A DNA stretch of 64,000 nucleotides from Oryzias latipes (GCF_002234675.1 NC_019873.2:10565740-10629739); one strand, 5' to 3'; positions 1 to 11,752 are shown, numbered from the stretch's first letter. Notes: generated by a model not told the origin, from the sequence alone. Numbers and translations: made by a program.

Positions 1-545
1 GACAGCATTGAGCTCTTTTGCATTTCTGTAATTGACATTATCAACATGAACATTAAAATCACCTGTAATGACTAGACCATCAAAGTCTGTGCACACAACT
101 GAGAGCATTTCAGTGAAATCATCAATGAAACTTTGGCTGTGCTGAGGAGGTTTGTACATGACTATGCAGAGTAAGGGAGGAGTTCGTTTTAACTCAATCT
201 TAAAGGACACATACTCAAATGATGAAAACACACCAAATGATAGTCTGCGGGTTGCAATATTATCTCTAAACAGTGCAGAAACGCCTCCACCCTTTTTATT
301 TTCTCGTATTTCCGATACATGTTTGTAGTTGGGGGGAGTTGATTCGACTAGAACTATGTTTCCTGTGTTTTTGTCAAGCCATGTTTCAGTTAAAAACATA
401 AAATCAAGATTAAAAGAAGAGATAAGATTATTGATTAAAAATGATTTGTTGCATAAAGATCTGACATTGAGTGCAGCAAGTTTGAGATTAGTTTCCTTGG
501 GACTGGTCAAAACTTTCTTGCAAGGGATATCAACTAGATTTCTTT
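1..545 (-). pseudogene. LINE ORF2 endonuclease domain, partial
   Basis: Minus-strand translation gives an APE-like endonuclease. It shows a GGGVSALFRD block, a PPLLCIVMYKPP strand and the LVITGDFNVHVDN motif with the GDFN active-site signature. No stop is seen from about 545 to the window edge. The domain nicks target DNA during LINE insertion. The end is cut by the window, so whether the whole ORF2 is intact cannot be judged. Confidence 0.7.
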
Positions 546-678
546 GATTGGACAGTCTAACTGCCCTTTTTTGCATTCTAAGTGGTGCAACTACAGGTAT
601 AGCACCAGAAGGAAGCTGTTCATCACAGGGCCCCAGTTTGACATAACCTTTCCTAGGACACTGGGGGCCCGTTTCATC

Positions 679-2171
679 CTAGCTCTGGGGGATAGCACGT
701 CTAGAGGCGCGCAGGGGAGGTCGAGTTGAGGGTAGTTTGGGTGATGGACCAGGAGGAGCGGGAGCTGGATGGGATTTGGGTGAATGACGGAGGGGGCGTG
801 TTGGAGGGGCTTTGGATGAAGGACGTGTTGGAGGGACTTTGGGTGAAGGATAAGGAGGGGGCGCTGGAGGGGTAGGTGAGCTCCTGTGTGGTGTGAGGCT
901 CACAGGTGTTAGGGGAGCCATCTTAATTCCTGACTTAATGAAGCTATCAAAATGGCTAGGTAGGGCCATGGGTGAAAGTGGGGGGGACGAAAAGGAAAGT
1001 GAGTCTTCACTGGGAGTAGATGTAGCAGGGGGCGCCCACAGCTGGTCAGATGGTGGTATTTCTGGGGCCAAATCTGGTGGTTGTTGTTGTGGTTCTGCGG
1101 TTGGGTCCTTAGCTGGTTGTTGTTGTTGTGATGCTGGTGCAGCTGGGTCCTTAGATGGAGGTGGTTGTGGTGCTGGTGCTGCCGGATCCAAGTCTTTGAC
1201 CGGTGGTGGTGGTGGAGGTAGTTGTTGTTGCCGTTGTGCTGTGGTTCCTGGGACACTGGCTCGGTCCTTCCTTACTGCCTTTTCAGGGCCTTGGCCTCTT
1301 TGCCCCAGAGCGTGGAGGAGGTTCTTCACTAACTCTCTTGCTCCACCTCTGTTCAGGTGTGGGCCTCTTCCCATGAATAGGTCCTTTCGTTTCCAGAATG
1401 TATTGAAGTTCTCAATGTAATGAAATCCTCTGGAAGCACACTCTCTGGAGAGCCAATTGTTCAGCTGAAACAGACGGCTGAACTTGAGTGACACCCCATC
1501 AATGTTAGGAAGAGGTCCACTGATGAATGCTTCAACCTCTACCTTGTCAATCTCTTCAATTTTTTCAAACGTTCAGATTGTTCTTTTTTGATATTGACAG
1601 CACCTACATGGATGATTATTCGTTTGACTCCTTGGTACAAGACTTTAGATAAGAGTCCTGTAATCACTGGAACAGTAGAACTTGGGCAACATAAAGTTTG
1701 CATTCTTCTGTGGCTGACTCCACTGATAGCGCCATCTCCAAGCAGCAGCGTATCTCTGACCTTGACGTTTGGCACAGATTTTCTTTCTGCCTGTGCTTTG
1801 TTGCCAACATTATGACTCCTATTCTGTGGTCCAATTTCACTTTGTTCTTTAACATCACATTGTGTTAGGGGTAAAAATCTGTTTGTGAGCTTTATTTCGG
1901 ATGTTATGTCATCTTTACGCTTTGGCTTGACACAGAGTTCCTCCGCACAAAGTTTCGGAAAGGACACAACATCACTCAGGTCTATGTCACTGTTATTCTT
2001 CTCATTTGTAGTAAGAGCAGGCTTCTTACCACCCGATGTTACTGGAAGGGTCTTGTGAAGTCCATTTTCAGTTTCCAAAGTAAATATCCGTGTTTGTAGC
2101 TCTTTTATTTCTTGTTGGTAGATCCGACAGCGTTCACAGTGGGAGTTTGTTTTTCTTCCTCTTCCGGACAT
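679..2171 (-). pseudogene. LINE ORF1 protein, esterase-like, broken
   Basis: The first part (2171-1539, 210 aa) has a Cys/His-bearing N terminus followed by a short helical segment. It then carries the start of an SGNH/GDSL-type esterase fold (LLGDGAISG) and a block reading IIIHVGAVNIKKEQSE. The second part (1494-679, other frame) gives the rest of the fold (SLKFSRLFQLNNWL, then RGPHLNRGGARELV with the expected late His) and a Pro/Gln-rich tail. A frameshift near 1500-1540 separates them. In the first block the family normally reads GDS with a catalytic serine; here it reads GDG, so the copy is probably dead as an esterase as well as frameshifted. The Gln/Pro-rich repeats generate long spurious open frames on both strands. 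Confidence 0.65.
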
Positions 2172-2489
2172 GTCGCTGGCTTGTCAGACGTAAAAATATT
2201 GATTTGTATAGGTGGAAGTCACAAAAAAAAATGACCAGTCTGATATTCCAGGAGTTGTGGATGAGGTAAAATAATTAAAAATGATTAATTAAATTATTAA
2301 AAAGCAAATAAAGCAGGAAGCGGCAGGAGAAGGGGAAAAAGCGTCTGCACTCTTTTGCAGGGGGAGGAGCAAAAACCAACAATACAGAAAGAAAAGAGAA
2401 CACAAGTCAAAAACAGGCCTACTGGTGGTGGCTGGTGACCTCAGCCATACAAACTGCTGGGACACATTAATATTACACTTTCATAATAA

Positions 2490-2558
2490 GGCGGGGGCCA
2501 CAAAATACCATCTTGGGGGGCCGCAACTAACCCGCGGGCCACGAATTTGAGACCCCTG
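2490..2558. repeat. hAT-type transposon terminus
   Basis: The segment ends in ...GAATTTGAGACCCCTG. Its reverse complement begins CAGGGGTCTCAAATTC, the classical hAT/Charlie-like terminal inverted repeat. Only this end is recognisable; no matching left end was found next to it. Confidence 0.5.
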
Positions 2559-3040
2559 ATGTAAACTAAAGGCACAATCAGATGAAAGTGAAATCCTCCA
2601 ACCTGTTCATGTTTGAGTTTTTCATTAAAAAAATTTTCTCCCTAAAAGTCCAAACGCGAGTCTCAGATGTTTCCACAGGAGACGGCTTCATGCATCCACA
2701 GAAGGCAGTCAGAGGAGGATCTTTCCACGAGCTGCAGCATCCACAGGAATGGTGCATTTAGAGTCTTGTCTCTCTGTTATTACCAGTTCAGAGCCAAGGT
2801 GAAGCCATGAATCCATCCATCTTCAGACCCTGCTGTATCCATTTGGGATCACAGGGTTTGATGTTGGGCAAAGTCTGGTTCACCAGTTTGTTGCATGGCC
2901 CAGAAGTGAATCCATGCATAAAAACAACAGATGACAGCCTTGTGGGAACCTTCCAAATAGCAGCAAAACATTCAACAGCATGTTACTTTCCAGATCCACC
3001 TTAAAACGTACAGATTATGTCCATACTCTTGTATGTGCTG

Positions 3041-3367
3041 TTAGAGTGGTTCAGGGCTGGGCGTCGGAGCTGGGTCACTTTTGATGGCTGGTTCAGTGGC
3101 GGAACCACCGTCGGCACCCGTAGCTGGCGAGTTGGACTCTTTCGGCTTAATCAGCAGCTTTGCAGCCTCAGCATAAGATTTTCCGGTTGTCTTGTAGGTC
3201 TTCTGAACACATTTCCAGAAGAATCCCTTTTTATATGCAACTGCGGCGCCGATGACAATGACTCCGAGGATAATCAAGATCCCGGCCACAATATAACCCA
3301 CGGAAGAGCTCGTCTCCGGCTTGTAGAAAGGGTTCTTCGTAGCCGGGCTTTCCTCGTCACTCACAGA
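3041..3367 (-). pseudogene. 3' fragment of a CD2/CD48-like Ig receptor (third paralog)
   Basis: The minus-strand frame starts with the same juxtamembrane sequence as the genes at 14.9 and 19.3 kb (NSVSDEESPATKNPFYK). It continues through a hydrophobic membrane segment (YIVAGILIILGVIVIGAAV) and a cytoplasmic tail of about 55 residues, longer than in the other two copies. Upstream, the signal peptide and both Ig domains are missing because a dispersed repeat abuts at about 3368. Flanking 3' sequence (around 2577) also resembles the 3' flank of the other copies. Either this is the last exon of a normally spliced gene whose other exons lie elsewhere, or it is a gene truncated by the repeat. It could not make a receptor from the sequence shown. 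Confidence 0.6.
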
Positions 3368-3720
3368 GTTCAATTCAATTCAATTCAATTTTATTTGTAT
3401 AGCCCAAAATCACAACAACAGTTGTCTCGATGGGCTTCGAAGTAAAACATGAAATCAAAAGGATCACGAATACAAAGAGTTCAATAGAAAAATACTAAAA
3501 TGAACTAACAAACTGACTAAGCTATACTGGCATCCCTGCCCTTAGACCCCCCTTCGCGGTAAGGAAAAACTCCCAAAAAAAACGGATTCCGGAAAAAACG
3601 AAGAAACCTCAGGGGTGCCCACATGAAGGAGGGATCCTCCCCCAGGACGGACAGGCGATTTACCAGAACTCTTAGAGAAGAATTAACTTATCTAAATCTA
3701 CAACTACATATATAAAAGTC
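3368..3720. repeat. dispersed teleost repeat next to the Ig fragment
   Basis: It begins with a short ATTCA/ATTCAATT tandem and the phrase TTTTATTTGTATAGCCCAAA, and continues through a C-rich segment to about 3720. I recognise this as a common fish interspersed repeat but not its exact family. It directly abuts the coding sequence at 3367. Confidence 0.5.
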
Positions 3721-3904
3721 CAGCAGACAAGCTTCATCCAGCCGTGGTTGTGGGGACAGTCAAAGGCGCGAGTCGAGCCGGAGACAGGAAGTATTTTATG
3801 ATCTTTCATATTCCTAATTTCTTAGTGTTTTATCAGGGCCTGTAGGGATGAACAAAGAACTGAAATCCTGGAGATGGAAAATGTTGTTAAATCAGTTAAT
3901 GAGG

Positions 3905-3980
3905 GCAATTTCCCACGGCACACTTGACCATCTCCCACGGTACACTAGTGTGCCGTGGCACACTGGTTGAAAAACACTGC
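3905..3980. repeat. hAT-like transposon terminus
   Basis: Two imperfect copies of a GTGCCGTGG-type motif are followed by GTTGAAAAACACTG. The reverse complement begins CAGTGTTTTTCAACC, a hAT-style terminal repeat. Only one end is visible. Confidence 0.4.
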
Positions 3981-4155
3981 TTTGGTCAGCCAGGTATTGT
4001 AAAACAAGAATTTGTTTCTTTGTAACACATAACAGCAGTTCCAAAGAGGCGTGGTGTGCGGACTAAAGTTCTGCTTATAAATTATTTGGGAGCCTAAAGC
4101 ATTTAGTTTCTCAAATTTTGATTTTTTTTTATCCAAATGGATAACATTTCAGCTG

Positions 4156-4818
4156 CTATGATGAAAAGTTAAGGAGAGATTGGACAACCTTGTTTAACTC
4201 CTTTGTTAATGGAGAATCTCGACGAGGTCCAATGTGGCAATGAAATGACACTGTTTCTATCTCTTTTAGTGTTTTGGTGAGATTGATAAAGTTGGGTCTG
4301 AAAGCAAATAAATCTAAAGTTTGAAACATGAATTGATGTTCTGGACTGTCAAAGGCTTTAAAAAAATTAAGAAACATAATGAAGCCATTGTCTTCGATCA
4401 GATGATTGTAATCTAACAGATCCCATATGAGGTGGATGTTATTATGAATGGATCGGCCTTTCAGAAAGCCAGACTGAGTGTCAGAAATAATCTGGGACAT
4501 TTCAGTTTTCATTCTGTTGGCAAATATGTGGGTCAAGATTTTATAGTCGTTATTAAGTAGGGTAATTAGTCTCAGATTATCAATCAGTCGAGGATCTTTG
4601 CCAGACTAAGGTATAAGAGTTATGTTGCCTTGCTTCATAGTTGTTGGTAGAGTGTGCGTGTTAGTTATTTCCTTCATTGTCAGATAAAGCAGGTCTTTCA
4701 CATGTTCCCAGAAATGTCTATAAAAATCAACATTCAGCCCATCTGAACCTGGAAATTTGTCCAAAGCTAAGCATCTTATAGCATCTTCTACCTCTGACAT
4801 GGTGATCTCTGCCATCAT
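4156..4818 (-). pseudogene. LINE reverse transcriptase fragments
   Basis: The upper piece contains LDKFPGSDGLNVDFYRHFW, the conserved PGxDG block at the start of L1-type reverse transcriptases. The lower piece contains DTQSGFLKGRSIHNNI and FLNFFKAFDSPEHQFM. The latter corresponds to the catalytic block A, where the family normally has D-F-x-KAFD; the first aspartate reads N here. The YxDD block was not found. This is a dead copy. Confidence 0.65.
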
Positions 4819-5329
4819 CTATTTTAGGGACCAAATGTTTGATTTGTTTTAAAAAAGGCTTCAGCATCATGAAGGGAGTATGAAAATGAGTATAGCTCAC
4901 CGTAGAACTGAAAAAATTATTTTGTAATTGTTGTAGGATCTGTGCGCTGCACCTTTTTAATTAACAACGCTTTTACACTGTTTCGCTCTTGCCTTCTTTT
5001 TTCTAGTCTACAGAAATAAGCAAGAGCTTTTTTTCAAATTCCTCAATCCATCTTGCTCTCGATCTGATATATGCACCTTTGGCCTTATTTATGTACATTT
5101 TATCCAAGGAGGATTGCAAGATGATCATTTTTTGTTTATGATTTTCATCTGAGTCCAAATTGTGACATATTGAGTTTATTTCTTTGATAATTTCTTCTTC
5201 CTTCAGTTTATATTGCTTACTCCTCTGCTTACCTCTAGATATTGAAATTTGTCTTACTTTATATTTAAAAAAAACTCCCATCTATCTCTATAAGATGTGA
5301 ATTGAGCCTCCCTGTTCATTTTAGTAATT

Positions 5330-5895
5330 GTATTAATAATGCTTTGACAGTATGTTTCATCATTAATTCCAATCCAATTCCAATTCCAATCCGGAGCGAT
5401 CTGGGACAGGATTCCTATGAGGACTTCTCGGATGTTCTCGTCACCTCTTTCTTTTAATCATTGAATTTTTAGGTTCCATCGCCGTTTGTATCTTCCCATT
5501 TCAGCTACTTTTTCTTTTAGCTCCTTGTTTTCTTTAACAAGTTGTGGAATTTCTTTTTCCATCTCTTTAATCTTCACCTTGCATTCTTTGATCTCAGCTG
5601 CATTCATTTCCACGAGTCGGGAGATGTTTGCCACCATGAAGGAGTTTTCTTTTAGCTGATGTCCAAAGTCTTAAATATTGCTGGTTACGTTTTCAATGGC
5701 AGTGATTAGAATTTTGTTAAGAGATGCAGCAGGCTCTTGAACTGTGTTCATCTTGGAAGGCGGAGCTGAAGCTTTAATAGGGGTACTTGAACCAGGTTTC
5801 CTTTTCATGTTACTTCTTGCCTCCATCGGTGTGTAGTCGTGGTCAGTGGTGCTCGTCTGTGGTGCTGTTGCCAGCTTAGCGTCGCCTTTTTTCAT
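5330..5895 (-). pseudogene. LINE ORF1-like fragment with coiled coil
   Basis: The frame opens with a basic, Ser/Thr-rich N terminus (MKKGDAKLATAPQ) and leads, after a stop near 5671, into a Lys/Glu heptad-rich stretch (about 5650-5500). That resembles the trimerising coiled coil of L1 ORF1 proteins. No intact RNA-binding domain follows. Confidence 0.45.
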
Positions 5896-6462
5896 TTTTA
5901 AAACACTGTCTCAGCAACACCGGAAGATTCGCTTGAAGTAAAATAATCCAATCAAAAATATTTTCCTCGATGGGATAAGTATCTCAGTCCCAAAATAATT
6001 ATTTTATCAGGGCGAGTTCTGGTGAGCTTAGTTAAAGCGTGTCGCTTCAACCACCATGCCAACGGAATATTTTTCTCTCATGGTTGCTGATACGAACACA
6101 TCTCTCCTCATAATGGTTTAATCTGAAACAAGGGTATTCTCTATAAATCCCCATTTTTTGTTTTTAGGTTTCAAAATCACACACACGCGCACACACACAT
6201 GCACACACTGAAGGAGGAGGGTTTGGGGAAGAGAAGGAGGGATTTAAGAATGTGAGCCCTGTCTAGGCTACCCCACTTTGGTGGGACACAGCCTGGGTAT
6301 ATAGATAGATAGGTTTCAAAATAGTAAGATTTTGGCGAATCGAGAAAAATTAAGCTCAAACCTGCATTTCTACGTTTTTCTTTATATAATTCGTTGTGAG
6401 GAGCAGAAGACAAATATCGTAGTTGTGACGTTGCAATGATAATCGGCAGTTCACAAGCTCTT

Positions 6463-6900
6463 TGCTCTGCTCCATTCTGATGCATCCACTTGCAGACAAA
6501 TAAATCCATGAATGTCTTTGTTTTTCACTTCTGAGCTGGAATTTGGATCAGAACAGCTGGATAGCTCAGATATTGCTCGCCATTTTTGTTGCACCAGTAA
6601 TGTTAAGTAGGGGGTGCGAGGGACTGCAAGCTAGTGGGAGAGAGTGTGAACAGATGGATGACAAGAAGTAGGGACAGGCTTTCTCTGCCCCAACAGTTCC
6701 GCAGACGACTCAGAGGGGAATTTCTGATGATTTCCTGCAGCACTGAAGAAACTATGTCCTAGAAATGACACTGGTCTTTTGATTTAGGCTAAAAACACCA
6801 TAGTCATAATTAAAAGACCACTGGGAGCGCTTTGTAAATAGATCAAGACATGATCTGAATGTGGGACTTTAACACAAAGGGTCATATATTTTGTGATGTT
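6463..6900. repeat. Dispersed repeat R1, copy 1
   Basis: This is the first of at least six copies of one repeat family in the window. It shares the phrase CTGATGCATCCACTTG and the downstream GGGGTGCGAGGG segment with the copies near 57.6 kb (same orientation). It shares them in reverse with the copies near 38.3, 48.3 and 50.7 kb. It carries no transposase. Confidence 0.6.
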
Positions 6901-7721
6901 AAATTTCTCGCCAATGTAACATCCCAATGACTTTAGAGAGTATAGCTTTTGGCGCAGTATCTCAAAATTTCCACATTTCTTTTTGGGGGGAGGTCAGGCA
7001 TATGTTGAAGATATTTTTCAAAAGAAAAATAAAGCATTAAAATCTCTTGAATTTTTTACGAACATAAAATTGCTTAAAATGTGTAATATTTTCTCAAATT
7101 TAGCTTTACATAAACATTATGTGCTTTCATTTATTCATCTGACCCGGTATTTAATGAACGTTTCATTCCTTGTTTTTATTACTGTGCAATGTATATTACT
7201 ATTTTTGTACTGTACCTGGCATTTACAATAAAGGTTTTGGAAAAAAAGTGTTTTTTTTTACATCCTGGTTCTCCTCTTCAGAGCTACTAGACTTTCACAC
7301 TAAAACATCTTTCAGAGAATTTTTGTTCGTTTGCACTGAAATTTTTGTTTAAATGAAAGAAAAACATCTTTAAATATAATGTACATTAACGCAAAGTACT
7401 GGGAGTAAGAAGTAATCAAATGAAAATAAAATCAAATAAAACATGGATCTGGTTGTCTACAAGTGGATGGATCAGGTTGGAATGGAGCTGGGAACTTGCG
7501 GCTCGCCTGCAGCGTTTTATTATAATTATTATTAATTATAATTTTTATTAATTTGTTTAAAATTTATTTGTGGAAAAGTCCAAATTAAAGTCACACCAAT
7601 GAGTCTTGTACGAAATTCCAGCATCTTGAGGTCAACAAACACAGTAGTTATAGTTCTTCTTATTGGCCTGAAGGGGGTGCTGACGCTTCAGTCAATCCTT
7701 AGGAAGGCTGTGATTTTCAGT
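6900..7721. other. AT-rich intergenic DNA, nothing recognised
   Basis: Contains short open frames with no recognisable domain, and scattered AATAAA-like words. Confidence 0.4.
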
Positions 7722-8185
7722 CAGACTGTTTGGAGGTGATGTTTGTTCTTCATCCAGCCGTCTTCTGGTCAAAGTTGGTTTGATGCAGCTGCTTTGTCCG
7801 TTAGGAGCATGATGTCACAGATCACAGCTCACGAGGAGTACATGGACAAGATCGCTGTCATGGAGGAGGACGAGGAGGAGGAGGAATAGGAGAAGGAGGA
7901 AGAAAAGGAGGGTACCAGAGCTCTACCAAGCTGAATTCATCATCCAGATTTATCTTGAGTTTCTGCGAAAACTATGGCAGTAAATTAATGAGAGAAGGAT
8001 TTAGATTATTATTTAGGGAATTAAAGAACGTGTTTCAGGTTTGTTTTCAATGCAACTAAAACAGTTTCAAGACTGGATAATGTGTCTAATTTTTATTAAA
8101 GTTTTGATTAACTGAGGTCCAATAAACCTTATTTTAAAAAATAAACATTAAAATCAGGAAATGCCCTGTTGGCTGTTGGTTTTAT

Positions 8186-8218
<33 letters not shown>

Positions 8219-11162
8219 TGGCTGTGGTGGAGAAGTCTGCAGCTGCCTTCATTTAGTAATCAGTGGCTGTTTAAAATTCAGTGTCCCTCATGCTTCCTAA
8301 ACCTTCCTTCTGATCTGACACTGAGGTCTGCCTGGTATTTGTCTTTTCATATCAGTCAAAGCTGGAGTTCTCTCTGCACCTGCGTTCCAGTTATTGCTTC
8401 TGTTATAGGAATACCTGAATTAGTGACCGAGTGAATCTTTGGTTTTAAACCCATTTAAATTTGACATCTGATCATTTAGGAGTTTAACTAACCATTTAGA
8501 GTTGCTATAGAAACCTCTCCAAACTGGAGACTAGGAAATGATCAAATAAAAAGGGAAAATATTATGAACATGAATGTGAAACTTGAAGCTTTATTTCTTT
8601 TTTAAACATGTATTTTCCTGCAGTTCATTGGCTGCTGCCGTCCGCTCAGATAAAGATCCATTCATGTCTGTTCATCCAGCATTGACTTTCAGCAAGACTG
8701 ATGGTCCGCTCTGAACCTGCAGATGCAGCAGAGCTTCGCTCAGAGGATGGACGGCGCCTTCAGCTCCATGCAGCTCTGCATTGAGGAGCACCGAGCCAAA
8801 CACAGCCGCATGCTGAGCAGCTGCTCTCAGGCCATCGGTGAGAGAACCAGAAACGGGTCTCTGACTGTCTGTGACACCTGAGCTTCTGGACCATGTTACT
8901 GTGCAGCCATGATTTTACCGTGTTATTGTAGTGATGTTTGTACTTTTGGAGAGATTTGAAAACACAGCAGTTATGGGCTGAAAATGTCACAAATTTGAAT
9001 TTTCAGAAACCTGTGGAACTCTACTGCAGAAGATGTGGAGGATTTTGGAAACCACTGAAACTCTGTCTGCACTTTTCCAGATGGTTTGATCGCGAAGAAT
9101 GAGGCGGCAGTGAACGGCGCCGTGACCACCATGGAGTCGTTTGTGGGTGGAGTCAGATCGCTGGTCAGTGAGGGCGTGGGTCGCTTTCAGGAGAAGGTGC
9201 AGCAGCATGAGGCGCTGTGTCTGCAGGACAAAGAGAGTCTGCTGCAGCTGCTGGTGAGCCGCTCTCCTGACCTCAAAGCCACACGTTTGGTTGGAAAAAA
9301 TCATTCTGGAGGTTAAAACCTGTATTGATGTTTAAGATAAAATAGTTTTAGGTTAGACGCATGAAGTGTGAATTTCTACCCTAAACTCCTACAAAAGTGT
9401 TAACTATTGCATCAAATGTAAATGTGAAAATTGTGAAAGACGCTTTGTTTTCATTTGTCTATTCTTTTAACGGCAAAATGTTTCAGATTGAAGAGGCTAA
9501 AAACGACATTTCCACTTAAAAACTGCTGAACGGGTGAAGAACATTTGGTTGAAAATGCAGCCTTGAACTGCATCTGCTCTTTTCAGGAGGAAAATCGGCA
9601 GGACATGGAGGACGTCCTGATGACCCGGACTCTGATGGGGCTGACAGCCGTCAAAGAGCTCAGTGGCTCTCTGAAATCCTCGGTGGAGACGCAGCGAGCT
9701 TTGGCCTCTCAGGTGAGTCCACATCCAGCATCTTTGTTTATTTTGACTGAAAAGCTGCATCTGAACTCCTCCTCTTCCTGCCAGGTGGAGGCCATGAAGG
9801 AGGTGGGTGGGTTCCTCGGCGGTCTGGTCCAGGAGCTGGTGGGTCTGCGGCAGACGGCCGTCCAAGGTCTGGGAGCGCTGCAGGCCGAGCACGACAAGCT
9901 GGAGAAGGAGATCCAACAAGTGCAGGAGCGACAGCAGGCGGTAAGACGCCGTGTGGAGCCCGCTTGGGTCATAGTCTCAAAATCCAACCTCTCAGAGGAG
10001 AAGGAGCACTGATGCAGCCTTCTGTGTTTTCAGAGCATGAAGGACACCATCCAGTGTCTGCAGGACCAGCTCACCCTGCTGTCCATGCAGGCCCAACAGG
10101 ACTTGACCCAGCTGCACTCGGCCTCCAGAGCTCTGCAGACTCCAGTGCTGCAGCTCCAGGAGAACATCAGCAGGTGAGTTTGAAAGTTTGGAGGATTTCT
10201 CCTCTGCTGTCTGAACGTCTGTAACGTCGGGGTTCTCTGATCTGCAGCGGTTGCAGCTTTGTAGAGGATCAGCTTTCAGGACAGGCCCAAGTCCTCCAAT
10301 CCTCCTCCTCCTCCATCGCCTCCTCTCTGCGTCTGACCACCGAGGAGAACCTGCAGTTTCTGACGGAGATGGACGGCTACTGCTCCGACCTGCACAGCTC
10401 CGTGTCAGGTACCACTTTTCTGCAATCTTCAGATGTACAAGTTGATTCAACCGGGTTCTAAATTTTTGTTAAAATTTGAAGCCATGTCCTGCTGGAACAG
10501 ACTGTTGCTCAAAATGATGTCTGGGGGGAGCAGGTGTTTCTCTCCATCTGGAGAACTTCTGTCCATCTTTACTCATATTCCTTCACAGCTAAATCTCAAA
10601 GAACACATTCAACTCAACACTTTGAAGACCTTCTGTTTAAAACCTAGAAGGACGTCCCTCCTCCTGAGGAGTTCAGGGTTGACATCAGTGTTGCTGTGAC
10701 TGCAGGTCTGGTGGAGCGGGACGTCCAGTGGAGCCTCAGAGCCGGGCAGCATGCAGACCACCAGAACCAGGAGCTGCTGGCCGTGATGGGGTCCATCTCC
10801 ACTGAAGCTCAGGCCCTGCAGCAGGTACAGACTGTTCAAGGAAACATGGAAATGTTGGCTTCCAAACCAGATCCAAGATCCTGTTTGTGTTTCAGCAATA
10901 ACTCAATTCTGTCTCTTTGCTTGTTGCAGAGTGTTCAGACGTTCTGCTCCCAGCAGCTCAGGACCAATGAGGAGCATCTGTCTGAGCGGCGGGAGGACAT
11001 GAAGCAAGCCCTCATAGCCGTGCAGAAGCAGAACTCTGTAGACTGGAGCGTCCTGGACAAGCAGCAGGAGGAGCTGCTGGAGAACATCAGCAGGAGCCAG
11101 CATCTGGTCAGCAGCTTCCTGCAGGAGGAGCTGCAGCAGGACGTTCCCACCGGTCAGACCTT
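7722..11162 (+). pseudogene. Truncated inverted duplicate of kif11 (tail exons only)
   Basis: This matches the minus-strand kif11 gene (about 39.54-43.60 kb) through exons and introns, so it arose by DNA duplication and not by retrocopying. Homologous pieces are exon 12 (from 7805; 12 bases lost and the acceptor changed to TTAG), exon 16 (about 8713-8837; acceptor and first bases lost), and exons 17-23 (9081-9253, 9587-9712, 9785-9940, 10034-10173, 10248-10408, 10706-10824, 10930-11152). Exons 17-23 keep exactly the lengths of the parent (173, 126, 156, 140, 161, 119, 223), intact splice sites and open frames. Exons 1-11 (motor domain), 13-15 and 24-26 (CDK-site tail) are absent. Without a promoter or motor it is most simply a pseudogene. 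A tail-only transcript spliced across seven intact exons is possible but unproven. Confidence 0.85.
8189..8217. repeat. poly-C tract
   Basis: An uninterrupted run of about 29 C between the duplicated exon 12 and exon 16 of the kif11 copy, where parental exons 13-15 are missing. The length may be unreliable. Confidence 0.8.
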
Positions 11163-11700
11163 CAGACAAGAACGCTCTTCTGGTTTCCCAAACACTGCAG
11201 GTGACAGGATCTCCCAGTTTACATCAGCTTTTCCTATCCTGTGTCCAGGACTCCCTGTAAGACGAGATGAGCACTTGCTACGAAAGTTTGGTCATGGAGC
11301 CAAACTTTGAGAACATCGTCTTCAAGAGCAATTGTTCTTCTAGGTGAATCTCAGTCAACACAAGTCAAAATGACAAAGATCAATCACACCAAGTTTTGAT
11401 CAAAAAGTATTTTTTCTGAATTTTCTACAGCAGTGGATTGGAAAGAGGATGAAGATCCCAGATTCATTTTTTTTTTTTTTTTTTTTTACAAAACTTAAGT
11501 AGTCATTAAATAAAGTCATGTTTTTTTTCTTTCACGTTTTATTGAAAAGTGATGAATGCTTTTATTGTAGTCTAAAATTTAAATAAACAAGCAAGAGGGA
11601 CAAAGCACTTAGTGGAGATTCACAAGTTTAGAGGTTGTCCATGACTGGGTTTCAGGCATTGTCCTGCAGGGAGCGCTATGACATTTACAACCTTGAAGAG
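11163..11700. other. Non-coding DNA with poly-T tract
   Basis: Lies past the end of kif11 homology. Holds a T run at about 11469-11487. No gene recognised. Confidence 0.4.
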
Positions 11701-11752
11701 GAAAGTTTAGTCATGGCCAAAAGCTGAGAATGAAATCAATATAAGTTTTGAA

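Larger units (their letters stand above)
1..2215 (-). mobile_element. L2/CR1-type LINE, 5' portion (ORF1 plus start of ORF2)
   Basis: On the minus strand ORF1 (2171 down to about 679) is followed by the endonuclease start of ORF2 (about 545 down to 1), which runs off the window edge. An ORF1 with an esterase-like domain followed by an APE-type endonuclease is typical of vertebrate CR1/L2 LINEs. The reverse transcriptase would lie outside the window. The clade is inferred from domain organisation and not from a search. Confidence 0.75.
4106..5905 (-). mobile_element. L1/Tx1-like LINE, internally deleted
   Basis: Reading down the minus strand: an ORF1-like N terminus (5895-5671), a charged coiled-coil stretch to about 5470, then the region between endonuclease and reverse transcriptase (5281-5003), then reverse-transcriptase blocks (4818-4606 and 4536-4156). 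The endonuclease domain expected between ORF1 and 5281 is absent, and the 3' half of the reverse transcriptase is missing. The remaining frames are broken by stops. Confidence 0.65.

Noticed and set aside
893-1420. Gly/Cys-rich plus-strand protein of 175 aa
   Set aside because: Antisense of the Gln/Pro-rich linker of LINE ORF1; low-complexity triplet repeats keep all frames open.
8189-8217. Poly-C tract as a G-quadruplex regulatory element
   Set aside because: A homopolymer of uncertain length inside a pseudogene; more likely a slippage tract or assembly artefact.
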